Positions 8,490 to 17,737 of a DNA stretch of 64,000 nt are shown in pieces. The notes beneath the pieces are model-generated. The model was not told where the DNA came from. It made no database searches and worked only from the letters and a program-made list of their open reading frames with translations. This DNA is from an uncultured Clostridiaceae bacterium. GTDB lineage: Bacteria > Bacillota > Clostridia > Lachnospirales > Lachnospiraceae. The DNA is taken from contig CABSIM010000001.1 in assembly GCA_902477765.1 (NCBI GenBank), forward strand, positions 62,001 through 126,000, given 5' to 3'. How positions within the stretch are numbered: position 1 is the first letter of the stretch; every line of letters begins with the position of its first letter. The translations under genes were made by a program, and so were the position numbers.

Positions 8490-9641
8490 ATGAAAAAAAT
8501 TGCCATTTTAGGCTCCACCGGTTCCATCGGGACACAGACCCTGGAGGTGGTGCGCGCCAATCAGGATATCCGGGTGACGGCCATTGCAGCCGGAAGCAAT
8601 ATCGGAATGCTGGAGCAGCAGATCCGGGAATTTTCTCCGGCAGTCTGCGGTGTTTTCCGGGAAGAAAAGGCGAAGGAACTGGCTGTCCGGGTAAAGGATA
8701 CGGAAACCAGGATTGTTTCCGGCATGGAAGGACTTCTGGAAATTGCAGAAATGGAAGGCTATGAGATCCTTGTGACCGCTGTGGTGGGCATGATCGGAAT
8801 CCGTCCCACCATTGCCGCCATCAGGACCGGAAAGGACATTGCACTTGCCAATAAGGAGACACTGGTGACAGCAGGACATCTGATCCTGCCGCTGGTGAAG
8901 GAAAAGGGTGTACGCCTGCTTCCTGTGGACAGTGAGCACAGCGCAATTTTCCAGTGCTTAAACGGGGAACACGGGAATAAAATAGAAAAGATTCTTCTGA
9001 CGGCGTCAGGAGGGCCTTTTTACGGATACAGCCGGAAAGATCTGGAGCATGTAAAAGTGGAGGATGCGCTCAGGCATCCCAACTGGTCCATGGGCAGGAA
9101 GATCACCATAGACAGCTCCACCATGGTCAACAAGGGACTGGAAGTGATGGAGGCAAAATGGCTTTTTGATGTATCCATGGACGATATTCAGGTGGTGGTG
9201 CAGCCCAAGAGCATCATTCATTCCATGGTTCAGTTTGAGGACGGCGCTGTCATGGCGCAGATGGGAACTCCCGATATGAAGCTGCCCATCCAGTATGCTC
9301 TTTTTTATCCGGAACGGAGACCCATGGGCGGAAAACGGCTGGATTTCTGGGAACTTCAGGAAATCACCTTCGGGAAGCCGGACCCTGAAACCTTCCGGGG
9401 ACTCGCACTGGCCTACGAGGCCGGCAGGGCAGGCGGATCCGTTCCTGTGGTGTTCAATGCCGCCAATGAGCGTGCAGTGGCAAAATTTCTGGAGGGTTCT
9501 GTCTCCTACCTTGAAATTACAGATATAATCGAGGCATCCATGGGACATCATAAGAGAAAAGAAGCGCCGACGCTGGAAGAAATTCTGGAAGCGGAGCAGG
9601 AAACTTATGACTTTATAGAAAGCAGGTGGAACCAGATTTGA
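8490..9641 (+). CDS. dxr: 1-deoxy-D-xylulose 5-phosphate reductoisomerase
   Basis: The 383-residue enzyme converts DXP to MEP with NADPH, the second step of the MEP isoprenoid pathway. 'ILGSTGSIGTQTLEVV' is the nucleotide-binding loop. 'ALANKETLVTAG', 'PVDSEHSAIFQCL', 'ASGGPF' and 'HPNWSMGRKITIDSSTMVNKGLEVMEA' contain the metal and substrate ligands. Its TGA overlaps the likely TTG start of rseP. Confidence 0.98.
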   Translation: MKKIAILGSTGSIGTQTLEVVRANQDIRVTAIAAGSNIGMLEQQIREFSPAVCGVFREEKAKELAVRVKDTETRIVSGMEGLLEIAEMEGYEILVTAVVGMIGIRPTIAAIRTGKDIALANKETLVTAGHLILPLVKEKGVRLLPVDSEHSAIFQCLNGEHGNKIEKILLTASGGPFYGYSRKDLEHVKVEDALRHPNWSMGRKITIDSSTMVNKGLEVMEAKWLFDVSMDDIQVVVQPKSIIHSMVQFEDGAVMAQMGTPDMKLPIQYALFYPERRPMGGKRLDFWELQEITFGKPDPETFRGLALAYEAGRAGGSVPVVFNAANERAVAKFLEGSVSYLEITDIIEASMGHHKRKEAPTLEEILEAEQETYDFIESRWNQI

Positions 9642-10687
9642 TCGCAGCACTTCTTGTTTTAAGCATCATTGTGTTATTTCATGAGTTCGGCCATTTTCTG
9701 CTGGCACGGCTGAACGGAGTGACTGTGGTGGAGTTTTCGGTGGGATTCGGGCCCAGGCTCCTTTCCCGGGTAAGCAGAAAAAGCGGAACCCGGTATTCTC
9801 TGAAACTGCTTCCGCTGGGAGGTTCCTGCGCCATGCTGGGAGAAGACGAGGAAGACAGTCAGGAGGGAGCTTTCGGTACAAAATCTCCGTGGGCAAGGAT
9901 TTCCATTATTGCAGCGGGTCCGCTGTTCAATTTCCTCATGGCATTTGTATTTGCGCTGGTGATTGTTTCCTGCGCAGGATATGATTCACCGGAACTGACC
10001 GGTGTGACGGAAGGATATGCGGCCGGGGAGGCCGGAATGCAGGCGGGGGACGTAATTACAGGCATCGGCGGACGCCATGTGGAGATTGCAAGAGACATTA
10101 CCCTCTACATGCTGGTTCACCCGTCGGACCCCGTGGAAATCACCTACAGAAGATGGAATGCAGATTCGGGACGATGGGAAAAGCATGAAACGGTGCTGGA
10201 ACCCAGGTATTCGCAGGAACAGGGGAGCTATATGCTGGGAGTTCAGTTCAGCTATTACAGGAAGCCCGTGTCGGGCCCCCTGGAGGCGTTGAAATACAGT
10301 GCCTGGGAAGTGAAATACTGGATTCAGTCTGTTATTGACAGCCTGAAAATGATGGCGGCCGGTTCCGTGAAATCGGATGATATTGCCGGTCCTGTGAGAA
10401 TTGTGACGATTATTGATGATACTGTGGATGAGGCCAGAGAATACGGATTCATGACGGTGCTGTTAAGCGTCCTGAACCTTTCCGTGCTGTTCTCGGCAAA
10501 CCTGGGTGTTATGAATCTGCTTCCTCTTCCCGCGCTGGACGGAGGCAGACTTGTCTTTCTGTTCCTGGAGCTCCTGAGGGGGAAACCTGTGGACCAGAAG
10601 TTTGAAGGAGCGGTACATCTGGCGGGAATGGCGCTTCTGATGGTATTCATGGTGTTTGTGATCTTCAATGATATCAGAAATATTTAA
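9638..10687 (+). CDS. rseP: RseP-type site-2 intramembrane metalloprotease
   Basis: I place the start at TTG 9638, which follows AGGTGGA by 7 bases and gives the usual 'LIAALLVLSIIVLFHEFGHF' N-terminus; an in-frame GTG at 9626 is the alternative. The HEFGH zinc motif lies in the first membrane segment. A PDZ domain follows in the middle ('GYAAGEAGMQAGDVITGIGG'), and 'NLLPLPALDGGRL' supplies the third zinc ligand. Such proteases cut anti-sigma factors or signal-peptide remnants within the membrane. It overlaps dxr by four bases and is translationally coupled. Its substrate in this organism is unknown. Confidence 0.94.
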   Translation: MIAALLVLSIIVLFHEFGHFLLARLNGVTVVEFSVGFGPRLLSRVSRKSGTRYSLKLLPLGGSCAMLGEDEEDSQEGAFGTKSPWARISIIAAGPLFNFLMAFVFALVIVSCAGYDSPELTGVTEGYAAGEAGMQAGDVITGIGGRHVEIARDITLYMLVHPSDPVEITYRRWNADSGRWEKHETVLEPRYSQEQGSYMLGVQFSYYRKPVSGPLEALKYSAWEVKYWIQSVIDSLKMMAAGSVKSDDIAGPVRIVTIIDDTVDEAREYGFMTVLLSVLNLSVLFSANLGVMNLLPLPALDGGRLVFLFLELLRGKPVDQKFEGAVHLAGMALLMVFMVFVIFNDIRNI

Positions 10688-10700
10688 CGGAGGAACGGGC

Positions 10701-11759
10701 ATGTACAGGGAGAATACGAAAGTCATCCGCATAGGGGACAAAGTGATCGGGGGAGGAAATCCCGTTCTGATCCAGTCCATGTGCAACACGAAAACGGAGG
10801 ACACGGAAGCTACGGTAAATCAGATCCTGAAACTGGAAGCGGCCGGATGCGACATTATCCGGGTGGCGGTTCCGACCATGGAAGCAGCTGCGGCCCTCAG
10901 AACCATAAAGAAACAGATCCACATTCCGATTGTGGCGGATATTCATTTCGATTACCGCCTGGCCATTGCGGCCATTGAAAGCGGTGCCGACAAAATCCGG
11001 ATCAATCCGGGAAATATCGGTTCCGCCGAACGGGTCCGGGCTGTGGTGGATAAGGCAAAGGAGTACGGGATTCCCATCCGGGTGGGCGTCAACAGCGGTT
11101 CCCTGGAAAAGGATCTGGTGGAAAAATACGGCAAAGTCACGGCGGAAGCTCTGGTGGAGAGCGCCGAAAAGCAGGCGGCCATTATTGAGGAAATGGGATA
11201 TGACAACCTGGTGATCAGCATCAAGTCTTCTGACGTACTCATGTGCGTGAAAGCCCATGAACTGCTGGCTGCAAGGTGCAGATATCCGCTTCATGTGGGG
11301 ATTACGGAATCCGGCACACTGCTTTCCGGAAACATCAAGTCATCCGTGGGCCTGGGAATTATCCTGTATGAGGGAATCGGCGACACGATCCGTGTGTCCC
11401 TGACCGGAGATCCGGTGGAAGAGATAAAAAGCGCCAGACTGATTTTAAAAACCCTGAAACTGAGGAAGGGCGGCATCGAGGTGGTGTCCTGTCCCACCTG
11501 CGGCCGGACAAAAATTGACCTGATCGGCCTTGCCAACCAGGTGGAAGAGATGGTGGCCGGCATTGATCTGGACATCAAGGTGGCTGTCATGGGCTGCGTC
11601 GTCAACGGGCCGGGGGAAGCCAGAGAGGCGGATCTGGGCATTGCCGGAGGCATCGGCGAGGGCCTGCTGATCCGAAAAGGAGAGATCATAAAGAAACTGC
11701 CGGAAGAGGAACTGCTGCCGGCCCTCAGGGAAGAAATCCTGAAAATGCAAAAAGGATAA
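10701..11759 (+). CDS. ispG: (E)-4-hydroxy-3-methylbut-2-enyl-diphosphate synthase
   Basis: The start is the ATG at 10701, 8 bases after GGAGG; an upstream in-frame ATG at 10668 overlaps rseP and lacks such a site. The 352-residue iron-sulfur enzyme makes HMBPP from MEcPP. The N-terminal TIM barrel begins with 'GNPVLIQSMCNT'. The C-terminal [4Fe-4S] domain has 'SCPTCGRT' and 'MGCVVNGPGEA', giving the three cysteines, and a conserved Glu. With dxr this places two MEP steps in the operon. Confidence 0.97.
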   Translation: MYRENTKVIRIGDKVIGGGNPVLIQSMCNTKTEDTEATVNQILKLEAAGCDIIRVAVPTMEAAAALRTIKKQIHIPIVADIHFDYRLAIAAIESGADKIRINPGNIGSAERVRAVVDKAKEYGIPIRVGVNSGSLEKDLVEKYGKVTAEALVESAEKQAAIIEEMGYDNLVISIKSSDVLMCVKAHELLAARCRYPLHVGITESGTLLSGNIKSSVGLGIILYEGIGDTIRVSLTGDPVEEIKSARLILKTLKLRKGGIEVVSCPTCGRTKIDLIGLANQVEEMVAGIDLDIKVAVMGCVVNGPGEAREADLGIAGGIGEGLLIRKGEIIKKLPEEELLPALREEILKMQKG

Positions 11760-11769
11760 GTGATTTCGT

Positions 11770-14700
11770 ATGGAAAAACCGTTTTTGGAGGTATTTCCGG
11801 GCTTACATATTGCAGATGAGCTGAAAGAGCTTTTGAACCTGGTGATGGTGGAGAAGGTCACCATGCCCAGGGACAGAAGCTCTGTTCGCATTTATATCGT
11901 GAGTCCGAGGCTGATCCATAAAAAGAATATTTACAGCATGGAGGAAGGCATTGCAAAGCAGCTGTTTCCGGGACGGAAGATCCAGGTGAAAATTCTGGAA
12001 AAATACAGGCTTTCAGCCCAGTATACGCCCAGAAAGCTTTATGAGGTCTATAAAGACAGCATCGAACTGGAACTGCGCCGGTTCGGCATGCTGGAATACA
12101 ATATTCTCCGCCGGGCCAGAGAGGAATTCGTGGAGGAAGACCGCCTTGTGATGACCATTGAGGACAACCTGATATACCGGGAGAGATCCGGAGAAGTGGC
12201 CAGAATTCTGGAAAAAATTTTCACGGAGCGGTGCGGCCTTCCTGCGGAAGTACGGTTCCGCTATGAAAAGCGGAAAGAAGCACCTGCGGCAGAGGAAAAT
12301 CAGATGCCGGAACTGTTTTCTGTGCCGGAAATGACGCAGACCGATGTTTCCCGGGAAGCAGCAGACTACATGCCCGCAGGCGGCGGAGAGGCCATGCCCT
12401 GGGACGGCGGCCCTGCGGCCGGAAAAACCGGAGATGAGGGACAGACGCCAGGCGCTCAGAATAAGTCAGGAAACAAGACGTCTGCCGCCGTTTCCCCCAA
12501 AGGCGCTGGACGGGAAGAGAAAGGTACGGAAAAGAAAAAAGAATTCGGGAAAAAGACGTTCGGCGAGTTCCGGAAAGGTGAAGGCGGATCCGGATTCCGG
12601 AAGGGAGAAGGGGGAAGGCCGCCCTACAGAAAATCAGAAAATCCCGACGTACTGTTTGGAAGAGACTTTGACAGCGACCCTGTGGAAATCCGGGAGATCA
12701 TCGGTGAAATCGGCGATGTGACAGTCCGCGGAAAAATCATGAGGGTGGAAAAGCGGGAGCTGAAGAGCGGAAAGAAACTCCTCATTTTTGATATCACGGA
12801 TTTCACGGACAGCATTACGGTGAAGATGTTTCTGCGGGAAGATCAGGAAGAAGACGCGTCAAAGGCGGTGGCGGAAGGGAATTTTATCAAAATTCACGGT
12901 ATTACCACCATCGACCGCTTTGACGGGGAACTGACCATCGGCTCCGTATCCGGAATCAAAAAGTGCGAAGATTTTTCATCAAAACGGACAGACAACAGTC
13001 CGGTAAAACGGGTAGAGCTCCACTGTCATACCAAAATGAGCGACATGGACGGGGTATCGGAAGTCAAAGACATAATCAAGCGGGCGAAAAAATGGGGAAT
13101 GCCTGCCCTGGCGGTGACGGATCATGGCTGTGTGCAGGCGTTTCCCGACGCCAGCCATGCGCTGGACAAGGGGGATTCCTTTAAGGTCCTTTACGGCGTG
13201 GAAGGATACCTGGTGGACGACATGAAGGAGACTGTGGTGAATTCCAGAAATCAGAGTCTTTCCGGAACATTTGTGGTGTTCGATATCGAGACCACGGGAT
13301 TCTCACCGTCCAGAAACAGGATCATAGAAATCGGTGCGGTGAAAGTGGAGAACGGGGAAATTACGGACCGGTTCAGTGAGTTCGTGAATCCGGATGTCCC
13401 CATTCCGTTCGATATCGAACGTCTGACCGGAATCAATGACGCCATGGTGATGGATGCCCCGAAGATTGATGAAATTCTGCCCCGTTTTCTGAGTTTCTGT
13501 GAAGATGCAGTGCTGGTGGCCCATAATGCATCATTTGACGTAAGCTTCATCAGCCACAATGCAGAAGAACAGGGACTGGAGTTTGACCCTACGGTGCTGG
13601 ATACGGTTTCTCTGGCCAGAGCCCTTCTTCCCAACCTGAACCGGTACAAACTGGACACGGTGGCCAAGGCCGTGGGCGTTTCTCTGGAAAACCATCACCG
13701 GGCCGTGGATGATGCGGAAGCCACAGCCGGAATCTTTCTGGTGTTTGTGAAAATGCTGAGAGAGGGACACGGTATGGAAACCCTGGACGATCTGAGTGCG
13801 TTCAACAAGGTCAGTGACGAGGCAATCATGAAAATGCCGGTCTATCATGTGATTATTCTGGCGGCCAATGATCTTGGAAGAGTGAATCTGTACCGGCTGG
13901 TGTCATGGTCCCATGTCCGGTTCTTTTCCAGGAAACCCAGGATTCCCAAGAGCCTTCTCAACGAATACCGGGAAGGGCTCATCATCGGTTCTGCCTGTGA
14001 GGCAGGAGAACTGTACCAGGCCATCCTGAGGGGGGGCGGGGATGCAGAACTCGCAAGACTGGTGCGGTTTTATGATTATCTGGAGATCCAGCCTCTGGGC
14101 AATGACATGTTCATGCTGCAGGATGAAAAAAGCACGGTGAAAACGGTGGAGGATCTGCAGAACATCAACCGGAAAATCGTGGAACTGGGAGACCAGTTCG
14201 GAAAACCGGTGTGCGCCACCTGCGATGTCCATTTCCTGGATCCTGAAGATGAAATCTACAGGCGGATCCTGATGGCTGGGCAGGGATTCAAGGACAGCGA
14301 TGAGCAGGCGCCTCTGTATCTGAGAACCACGGAAGAGATGCTTTCGGAATTTGAATACCTGGGAAGCGATAAGGCCTATGAGGTGGTGGTGACCAACACC
14401 AGAATGATTGCCGACATGTGCGAGCCCATTGCGCCGGTGCGCCCGGACAAATGCCCGCCGGTCATTGAAAATTCCGATGAAACCCTGAGAAACATTTGCT
14501 ATAACCGGGCCCATGAGATGTACGGGGAAAACCTGCCGAAGATCGTGGTGGACCGTCTGGAGCGGGAACTGAATTCCATCATTTCCAACGGATTTGCCGT
14601 CATGTATATCATTGCCCAGAAACTGGTATGGAAATCCAACGAGGACGGCTACCTGGTGGGATCCAGAGGTTCGGTAGGTTCTTCTTTTGTGGCAACCATG

Positions 14701-16353
14701 GCGGGAATCACCGAGGTGAATCCTCTGAGCCCCCATTATTACTGTCCCAGCTGCCACTACTATGATTTTGACTCGGACGAGGTGAAAAAGTACGCCGGCA
14801 TGGCCGGATGTGACATGCCGGACAAGACATGCCCGGTCTGCGGGGCGCCTCTGAAAAAGGACGGATTTGACATCCCCTTTGAGACATTCCTGGGGTTCAA
14901 GGGAGACAAGGAGCCGGATATCGACCTGAATTTCTCCGGAGAATACCAGAGCCGGGCCCATGACTATACGGAAGTGATTTTCGGAAAGGGACAGACCTTC
15001 CGGGCCGGCACCATCGGCACCCTGGCAGACAAGACCGCCTATGGGTATGTGAAGAATTATTTTGAGGAGCACGGAGAACGGAAGAGAAACTGTGAGATCA
15101 ACCGTATTGTCCAGGGCTGTGTGGGAGTGCGGAGAACCACGGGACAGCATCCCGGCGGCATCGTGGTGCTTCCTCTGGGCGAGATGATTTATTCCTTTAC
15201 ACCGGTGCAGCATCCGGCCAATGACATGACCACCAAGACCATCACCACCCATTTTGACTACCATTCCATTGACCATAACCTGCTGAAGCTGGATATTCTG
15301 GGACACGATGATCCCACCATGATCCGTATGCTGCAGGACCTGATCGGACTGGATCCTGTCAAGGATATTCCGCTGGACTGCAAGGAAGTCATGAGCCTGT
15401 TTCAGAATACGTCGGCTCTGGGCATCACGCCGGAAGATATCGGTGGATGCAGGCTGGGAGCCCTGGGGGTACCGGAATTCGGTACGGATTTCGCCATGCA
15501 GATGCTTCTGGACACCAAGCCCAAATATTTTTCAGATCTGGTGCGGATTGCCGGTCTGGCCCATGGAACAGACGTATGGCTGGGAAATGCCCAGACCCTG
15601 ATCCAGGAAGGAAAAGCCACCATTCAGACGGCCATATGCACCCGTGATGATATTATGATCTATCTGATTCAGCAGGGACTGGAGGAAGGTATGGCCTTTA
15701 CCATCATGGAGGCGGTCCGGAAAGGAAAGGGACTGAAGCCGGAGTGGGAAGAAGAGATGAAGAAACATCAGGTTCCAGACTGGTATATCTGGTCCTGCAA
15801 GAAAATCAAGTACATGTTCCCCAAAGCCCACGCAGCGGCCTACGTGATGATGGCATGGCGCATTGCCTATTGCAAGGTGTTTTATCCGCTGGCTTATTAC
15901 GCGGCATTTTTCAGCATCCGCGCCAGTGCCTTTTCCTATGAGCTCATGTGTCTGGGCCGGGAAAAACTGGAATTCCATCTGGCGGATTACAGGAAGCGTG
16001 CCGACACCCTGTCAAAAAAAGAGCAGGACAGCCTCAGGGACATGCGGGTGGTTCAGGAGATGTACGCAAGAGGATTCGACTTCCTGCCGCTGGATATCTA
16101 TAAGGCCAGGGCAAGACACTTCCAGGTTATCGGCAACAAACTGATGCCGTCCATCAACAGCATTGACGGACTGGGAGAGAAAGCGGCGGATTCCATTGAG
16201 GAAGCTGCCAAAGACGGGAAATTCCTTTCCAAAGAGGATTTCAGAAACCGCACCAAGGTCAGCAAGACCATCTGTGATCTGATGTCGGACCTGGGAATTC
16301 TCGGGGATCTGCCGGAGACCAATCAGCTTTCCCTGTTTGACTTCGGTTTCTGA
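11770..16353 (+). CDS. polC: DNA polymerase III alpha subunit, PolC type
   Basis: This 1527-residue replicative polymerase of low-GC Gram-positive bacteria has the full domain order. An N-terminal region and a lysine-rich linker come first (about residues 200-290). An OB fold follows (near 305-400), then a PHP domain beginning 'VELHCHTKMSDMDGV' that is split by a DEDDh 3'-5' exonuclease ('FVVFDIETTGFSPSRNRIIEIG'). The polymerase core and a zinc-binding insert follow (CPSC and CPVC, roughly 995-1035). 'DIDLNFSGEYQ' holds catalytic aspartates, and a tandem helix-hairpin-helix lies near the end. It starts 10 bases after ispG and ends at a strong terminator, closing the operon. A second alpha subunit (DnaE) would be expected elsewhere. 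Confidence 0.98.
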   Translation: MEKPFLEVFPGLHIADELKELLNLVMVEKVTMPRDRSSVRIYIVSPRLIHKKNIYSMEEGIAKQLFPGRKIQVKILEKYRLSAQYTPRKLYEVYKDSIELELRRFGMLEYNILRRAREEFVEEDRLVMTIEDNLIYRERSGEVARILEKIFTERCGLPAEVRFRYEKRKEAPAAEENQMPELFSVPEMTQTDVSREAADYMPAGGGEAMPWDGGPAAGKTGDEGQTPGAQNKSGNKTSAAVSPKGAGREEKGTEKKKEFGKKTFGEFRKGEGGSGFRKGEGGRPPYRKSENPDVLFGRDFDSDPVEIREIIGEIGDVTVRGKIMRVEKRELKSGKKLLIFDITDFTDSITVKMFLREDQEEDASKAVAEGNFIKIHGITTIDRFDGELTIGSVSGIKKCEDFSSKRTDNSPVKRVELHCHTKMSDMDGVSEVKDIIKRAKKWGMPALAVTDHGCVQAFPDASHALDKGDSFKVLYGVEGYLVDDMKETVVNSRNQSLSGTFVVFDIETTGFSPSRNRIIEIGAVKVENGEITDRFSEFVNPDVPIPFDIERLTGINDAMVMDAPKIDEILPRFLSFCEDAVLVAHNASFDVSFISHNAEEQGLEFDPTVLDTVSLARALLPNLNRYKLDTVAKAVGVSLENHHRAVDDAEATAGIFLVFVKMLREGHGMETLDDLSAFNKVSDEAIMKMPVYHVIILAANDLGRVNLYRLVSWSHVRFFSRKPRIPKSLLNEYREGLIIGSACEAGELYQAILRGGGDAELARLVRFYDYLEIQPLGNDMFMLQDEKSTVKTVEDLQNINRKIVELGDQFGKPVCATCDVHFLDPEDEIYRRILMAGQGFKDSDEQAPLYLRTTEEMLSEFEYLGSDKAYEVVVTNTRMIADMCEPIAPVRPDKCPPVIENSDETLRNICYNRAHEMYGENLPKIVVDRLERELNSIISNGFAVMYIIAQKLVWKSNEDGYLVGSRGSVGSSFVATMAGITEVNPLSPHYYCPSCHYYDFDSDEVKKYAGMAGCDMPDKTCPVCGAPLKKDGFDIPFETFLGFKGDKEPDIDLNFSGEYQSRAHDYTEVIFGKGQTFRAGTIGTLADKTAYGYVKNYFEEHGERKRNCEINRIVQGCVGVRRTTGQHPGGIVVLPLGEMIYSFTPVQHPANDMTTKTITTHFDYHSIDHNLLKLDILGHDDPTMIRMLQDLIGLDPVKDIPLDCKEVMSLFQNTSALGITPEDIGGCRLGALGVPEFGTDFAMQMLLDTKPKYFSDLVRIAGLAHGTDVWLGNAQTLIQEGKATIQTAICTRDDIMIYLIQQGLEEGMAFTIMEAVRKGKGLKPEWEEEMKKHQVPDWYIWSCKKIKYMFPKAHAAAYVMMAWRIAYCKVFYPLAYYAAFFSIRASAFSYELMCLGREKLEFHLADYRKRADTLSKKEQDSLRDMRVVQEMYARGFDFLPLDIYKARARHFQVIGNKLMPSINSIDGLGEKAADSIEEAAKDGKFLSKEDFRNRTKVSKTICDLMSDLGILGDLPETNQLSLFDFGF

Positions 16354-16361
16354 CGGCATGG

Positions 16362-16400
16362 AAATTCCGGGGCAGACGGAGCTTCTGCTCCGGAATTTTT
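16362..16400 (+). terminator. Terminator after polC
   Basis: AAATTCCGGGGCAG pairs with CTGCTCCGGAATTT (14 bp, one G-T pair) and runs into TTTTT. It marks the end of the pyrH-polC block. Confidence 0.85.
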
Positions 16401-16471
16401 CACGGAGCGATTGTGATTTCCGGCAGGATGTGATAGAGTAGAGAATGCAGAAAAATTATGGGAGAGAAATT

Positions 16472-17650
16472 ATGAAAAAAAACTGGATCGCAGCACTGGC
16501 TGCCGTTTCCGCCATGGCCATGGTCCTGGGCGGCTGCGGCACCGGCAGTTCGGCCCCGGAAAGCTCCGGAGCCGTATCTTCCGCGCCGGAAACGGCTGCG
16601 GAAACAGAAGAAGAGACGGAAGAAGGGCCTGCGTCCGGAAAGACAGCCGTACTTCTGGCTCTGGAGGATTCTGTACAGACAGACGCAGTCTGGGACGGGA
16701 TCCGGAAGTATTCGGAAGAATACAATTATACCAGTACCACGGTGGACTGGCGCGGAAGCCGTACGGAGGACAGGCTTGAGGAGCTGGTAGCTTCGGAAGC
16801 AGATGCGGGTTTTTCCGCGGTGTTCTGCTACGGGGAAGCGTTCGGACCTGCTGTCCGGGCCGCCTCGGAGGCATATCCGGACACCAGATTTGTTCTTCTT
16901 GGCGCTTCCGGCCCCTTTGCACTTGGAGAAGGAAAAGAAACGGCGGAGGACAACGTCTATATTCTGGATTTCAGTGAGGAACAGGCAGGATTTCTGGCAG
17001 GCTTTTCCGCTGTGGCCGATGGTTCCATGGAACTGGGCTTCATCGGAAAGGAAGAGGATCCGTCCAGCACCCGCTTCGGTTACGGATTTATTCAGGGAGC
17101 CGATGCGGCGGCGCTGGAGCGGGAACGGGAAATTTCCGTGAAATATGCCTGCGTGGGCGAGGATCCGAAAGAAGCCGAGACACTGGCGGCCTCCTGGTTT
17201 GACGGGGGATGTGATCTGATCTTTGCGCCCGGAAGAGAAGCCGCGGAAGGTGTTTTAAAGGCCGCGGAAGAGAAAAACGGCCTGATGATGGTTTCCGGAC
17301 CGGGGAGCATGGAGCCGTCGGACCGGATTCTGGCTGTTTCGGAGCTGGATCTTTCCGGAGCCGTATACCGGGCCTTCGGCATGATGGACACCGGTGAATG
17401 GAAGGGCGGAACCGTGCAGAGCCTGAAAAACGGCACGGATGCCCCCGGAATTGATCTGGAAACATCAAGGTTTTCCGGGTTTTCCGAAGATGAATATCAG
17501 ATTGTCACGGACAGTCTGAAGGCAGGAGATTATGCGCCGGTTTCAGACAGAGGAAAAGACGGAAATCATCTGGAAATCTCGGATCTGACGCTGACCAATA
17601 CAGAAGTCAGGACAGTTCCCGGAGAAAAGGAGGAAGAGGCGGCGCCCTGA
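16472..17650 (+). CDS. BMP-family substrate-binding lipoprotein
   Basis: The start ATG at 16472 follows GGGAGAG; the frame is open 9 codons further up. A signal peptide ends at the lipobox LGGC (Cys22), followed by an Ala/Glu/Ser-rich linker. The remaining part has the periplasmic-binding fold of the Bmp/PnrA/Med family: 'TAVLLALEDSVQTDAVWDGI', 'FSEEQAGFLAGFSA', 'LGFIGKEEDPSSTRFGYGFIQGA' and 'GCDLIFAPGREAAEGVLKAA'. Such proteins usually deliver nucleosides to an ABC transporter, but no ATPase or permease gene is nearby, so it may work with a distant transporter or as a sensor. The gene downstream is a sodium symporter on the same strand, 87 bases away. Confidence 0.85.
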   Translation: MKKNWIAALAAVSAMAMVLGGCGTGSSAPESSGAVSSAPETAAETEEETEEGPASGKTAVLLALEDSVQTDAVWDGIRKYSEEYNYTSTTVDWRGSRTEDRLEELVASEADAGFSAVFCYGEAFGPAVRAASEAYPDTRFVLLGASGPFALGEGKETAEDNVYILDFSEEQAGFLAGFSAVADGSMELGFIGKEEDPSSTRFGYGFIQGADAAALEREREISVKYACVGEDPKEAETLAASWFDGGCDLIFAPGREAAEGVLKAAEEKNGLMMVSGPGSMEPSDRILAVSELDLSGAVYRAFGMMDTGEWKGGTVQSLKNGTDAPGIDLETSRFSGFSEDEYQIVTDSLKAGDYAPVSDRGKDGNHLEISDLTLTNTEVRTVPGEKEEEAAP

Positions 17651-17737
17651 AACAGGCTGCCTTTTTCAATGACCGGAGCACGCAGATTTCCGCAGGAGAG
17701 ATCTGTCCGGGCAGTATGATTACACCAAGGAGAGGAA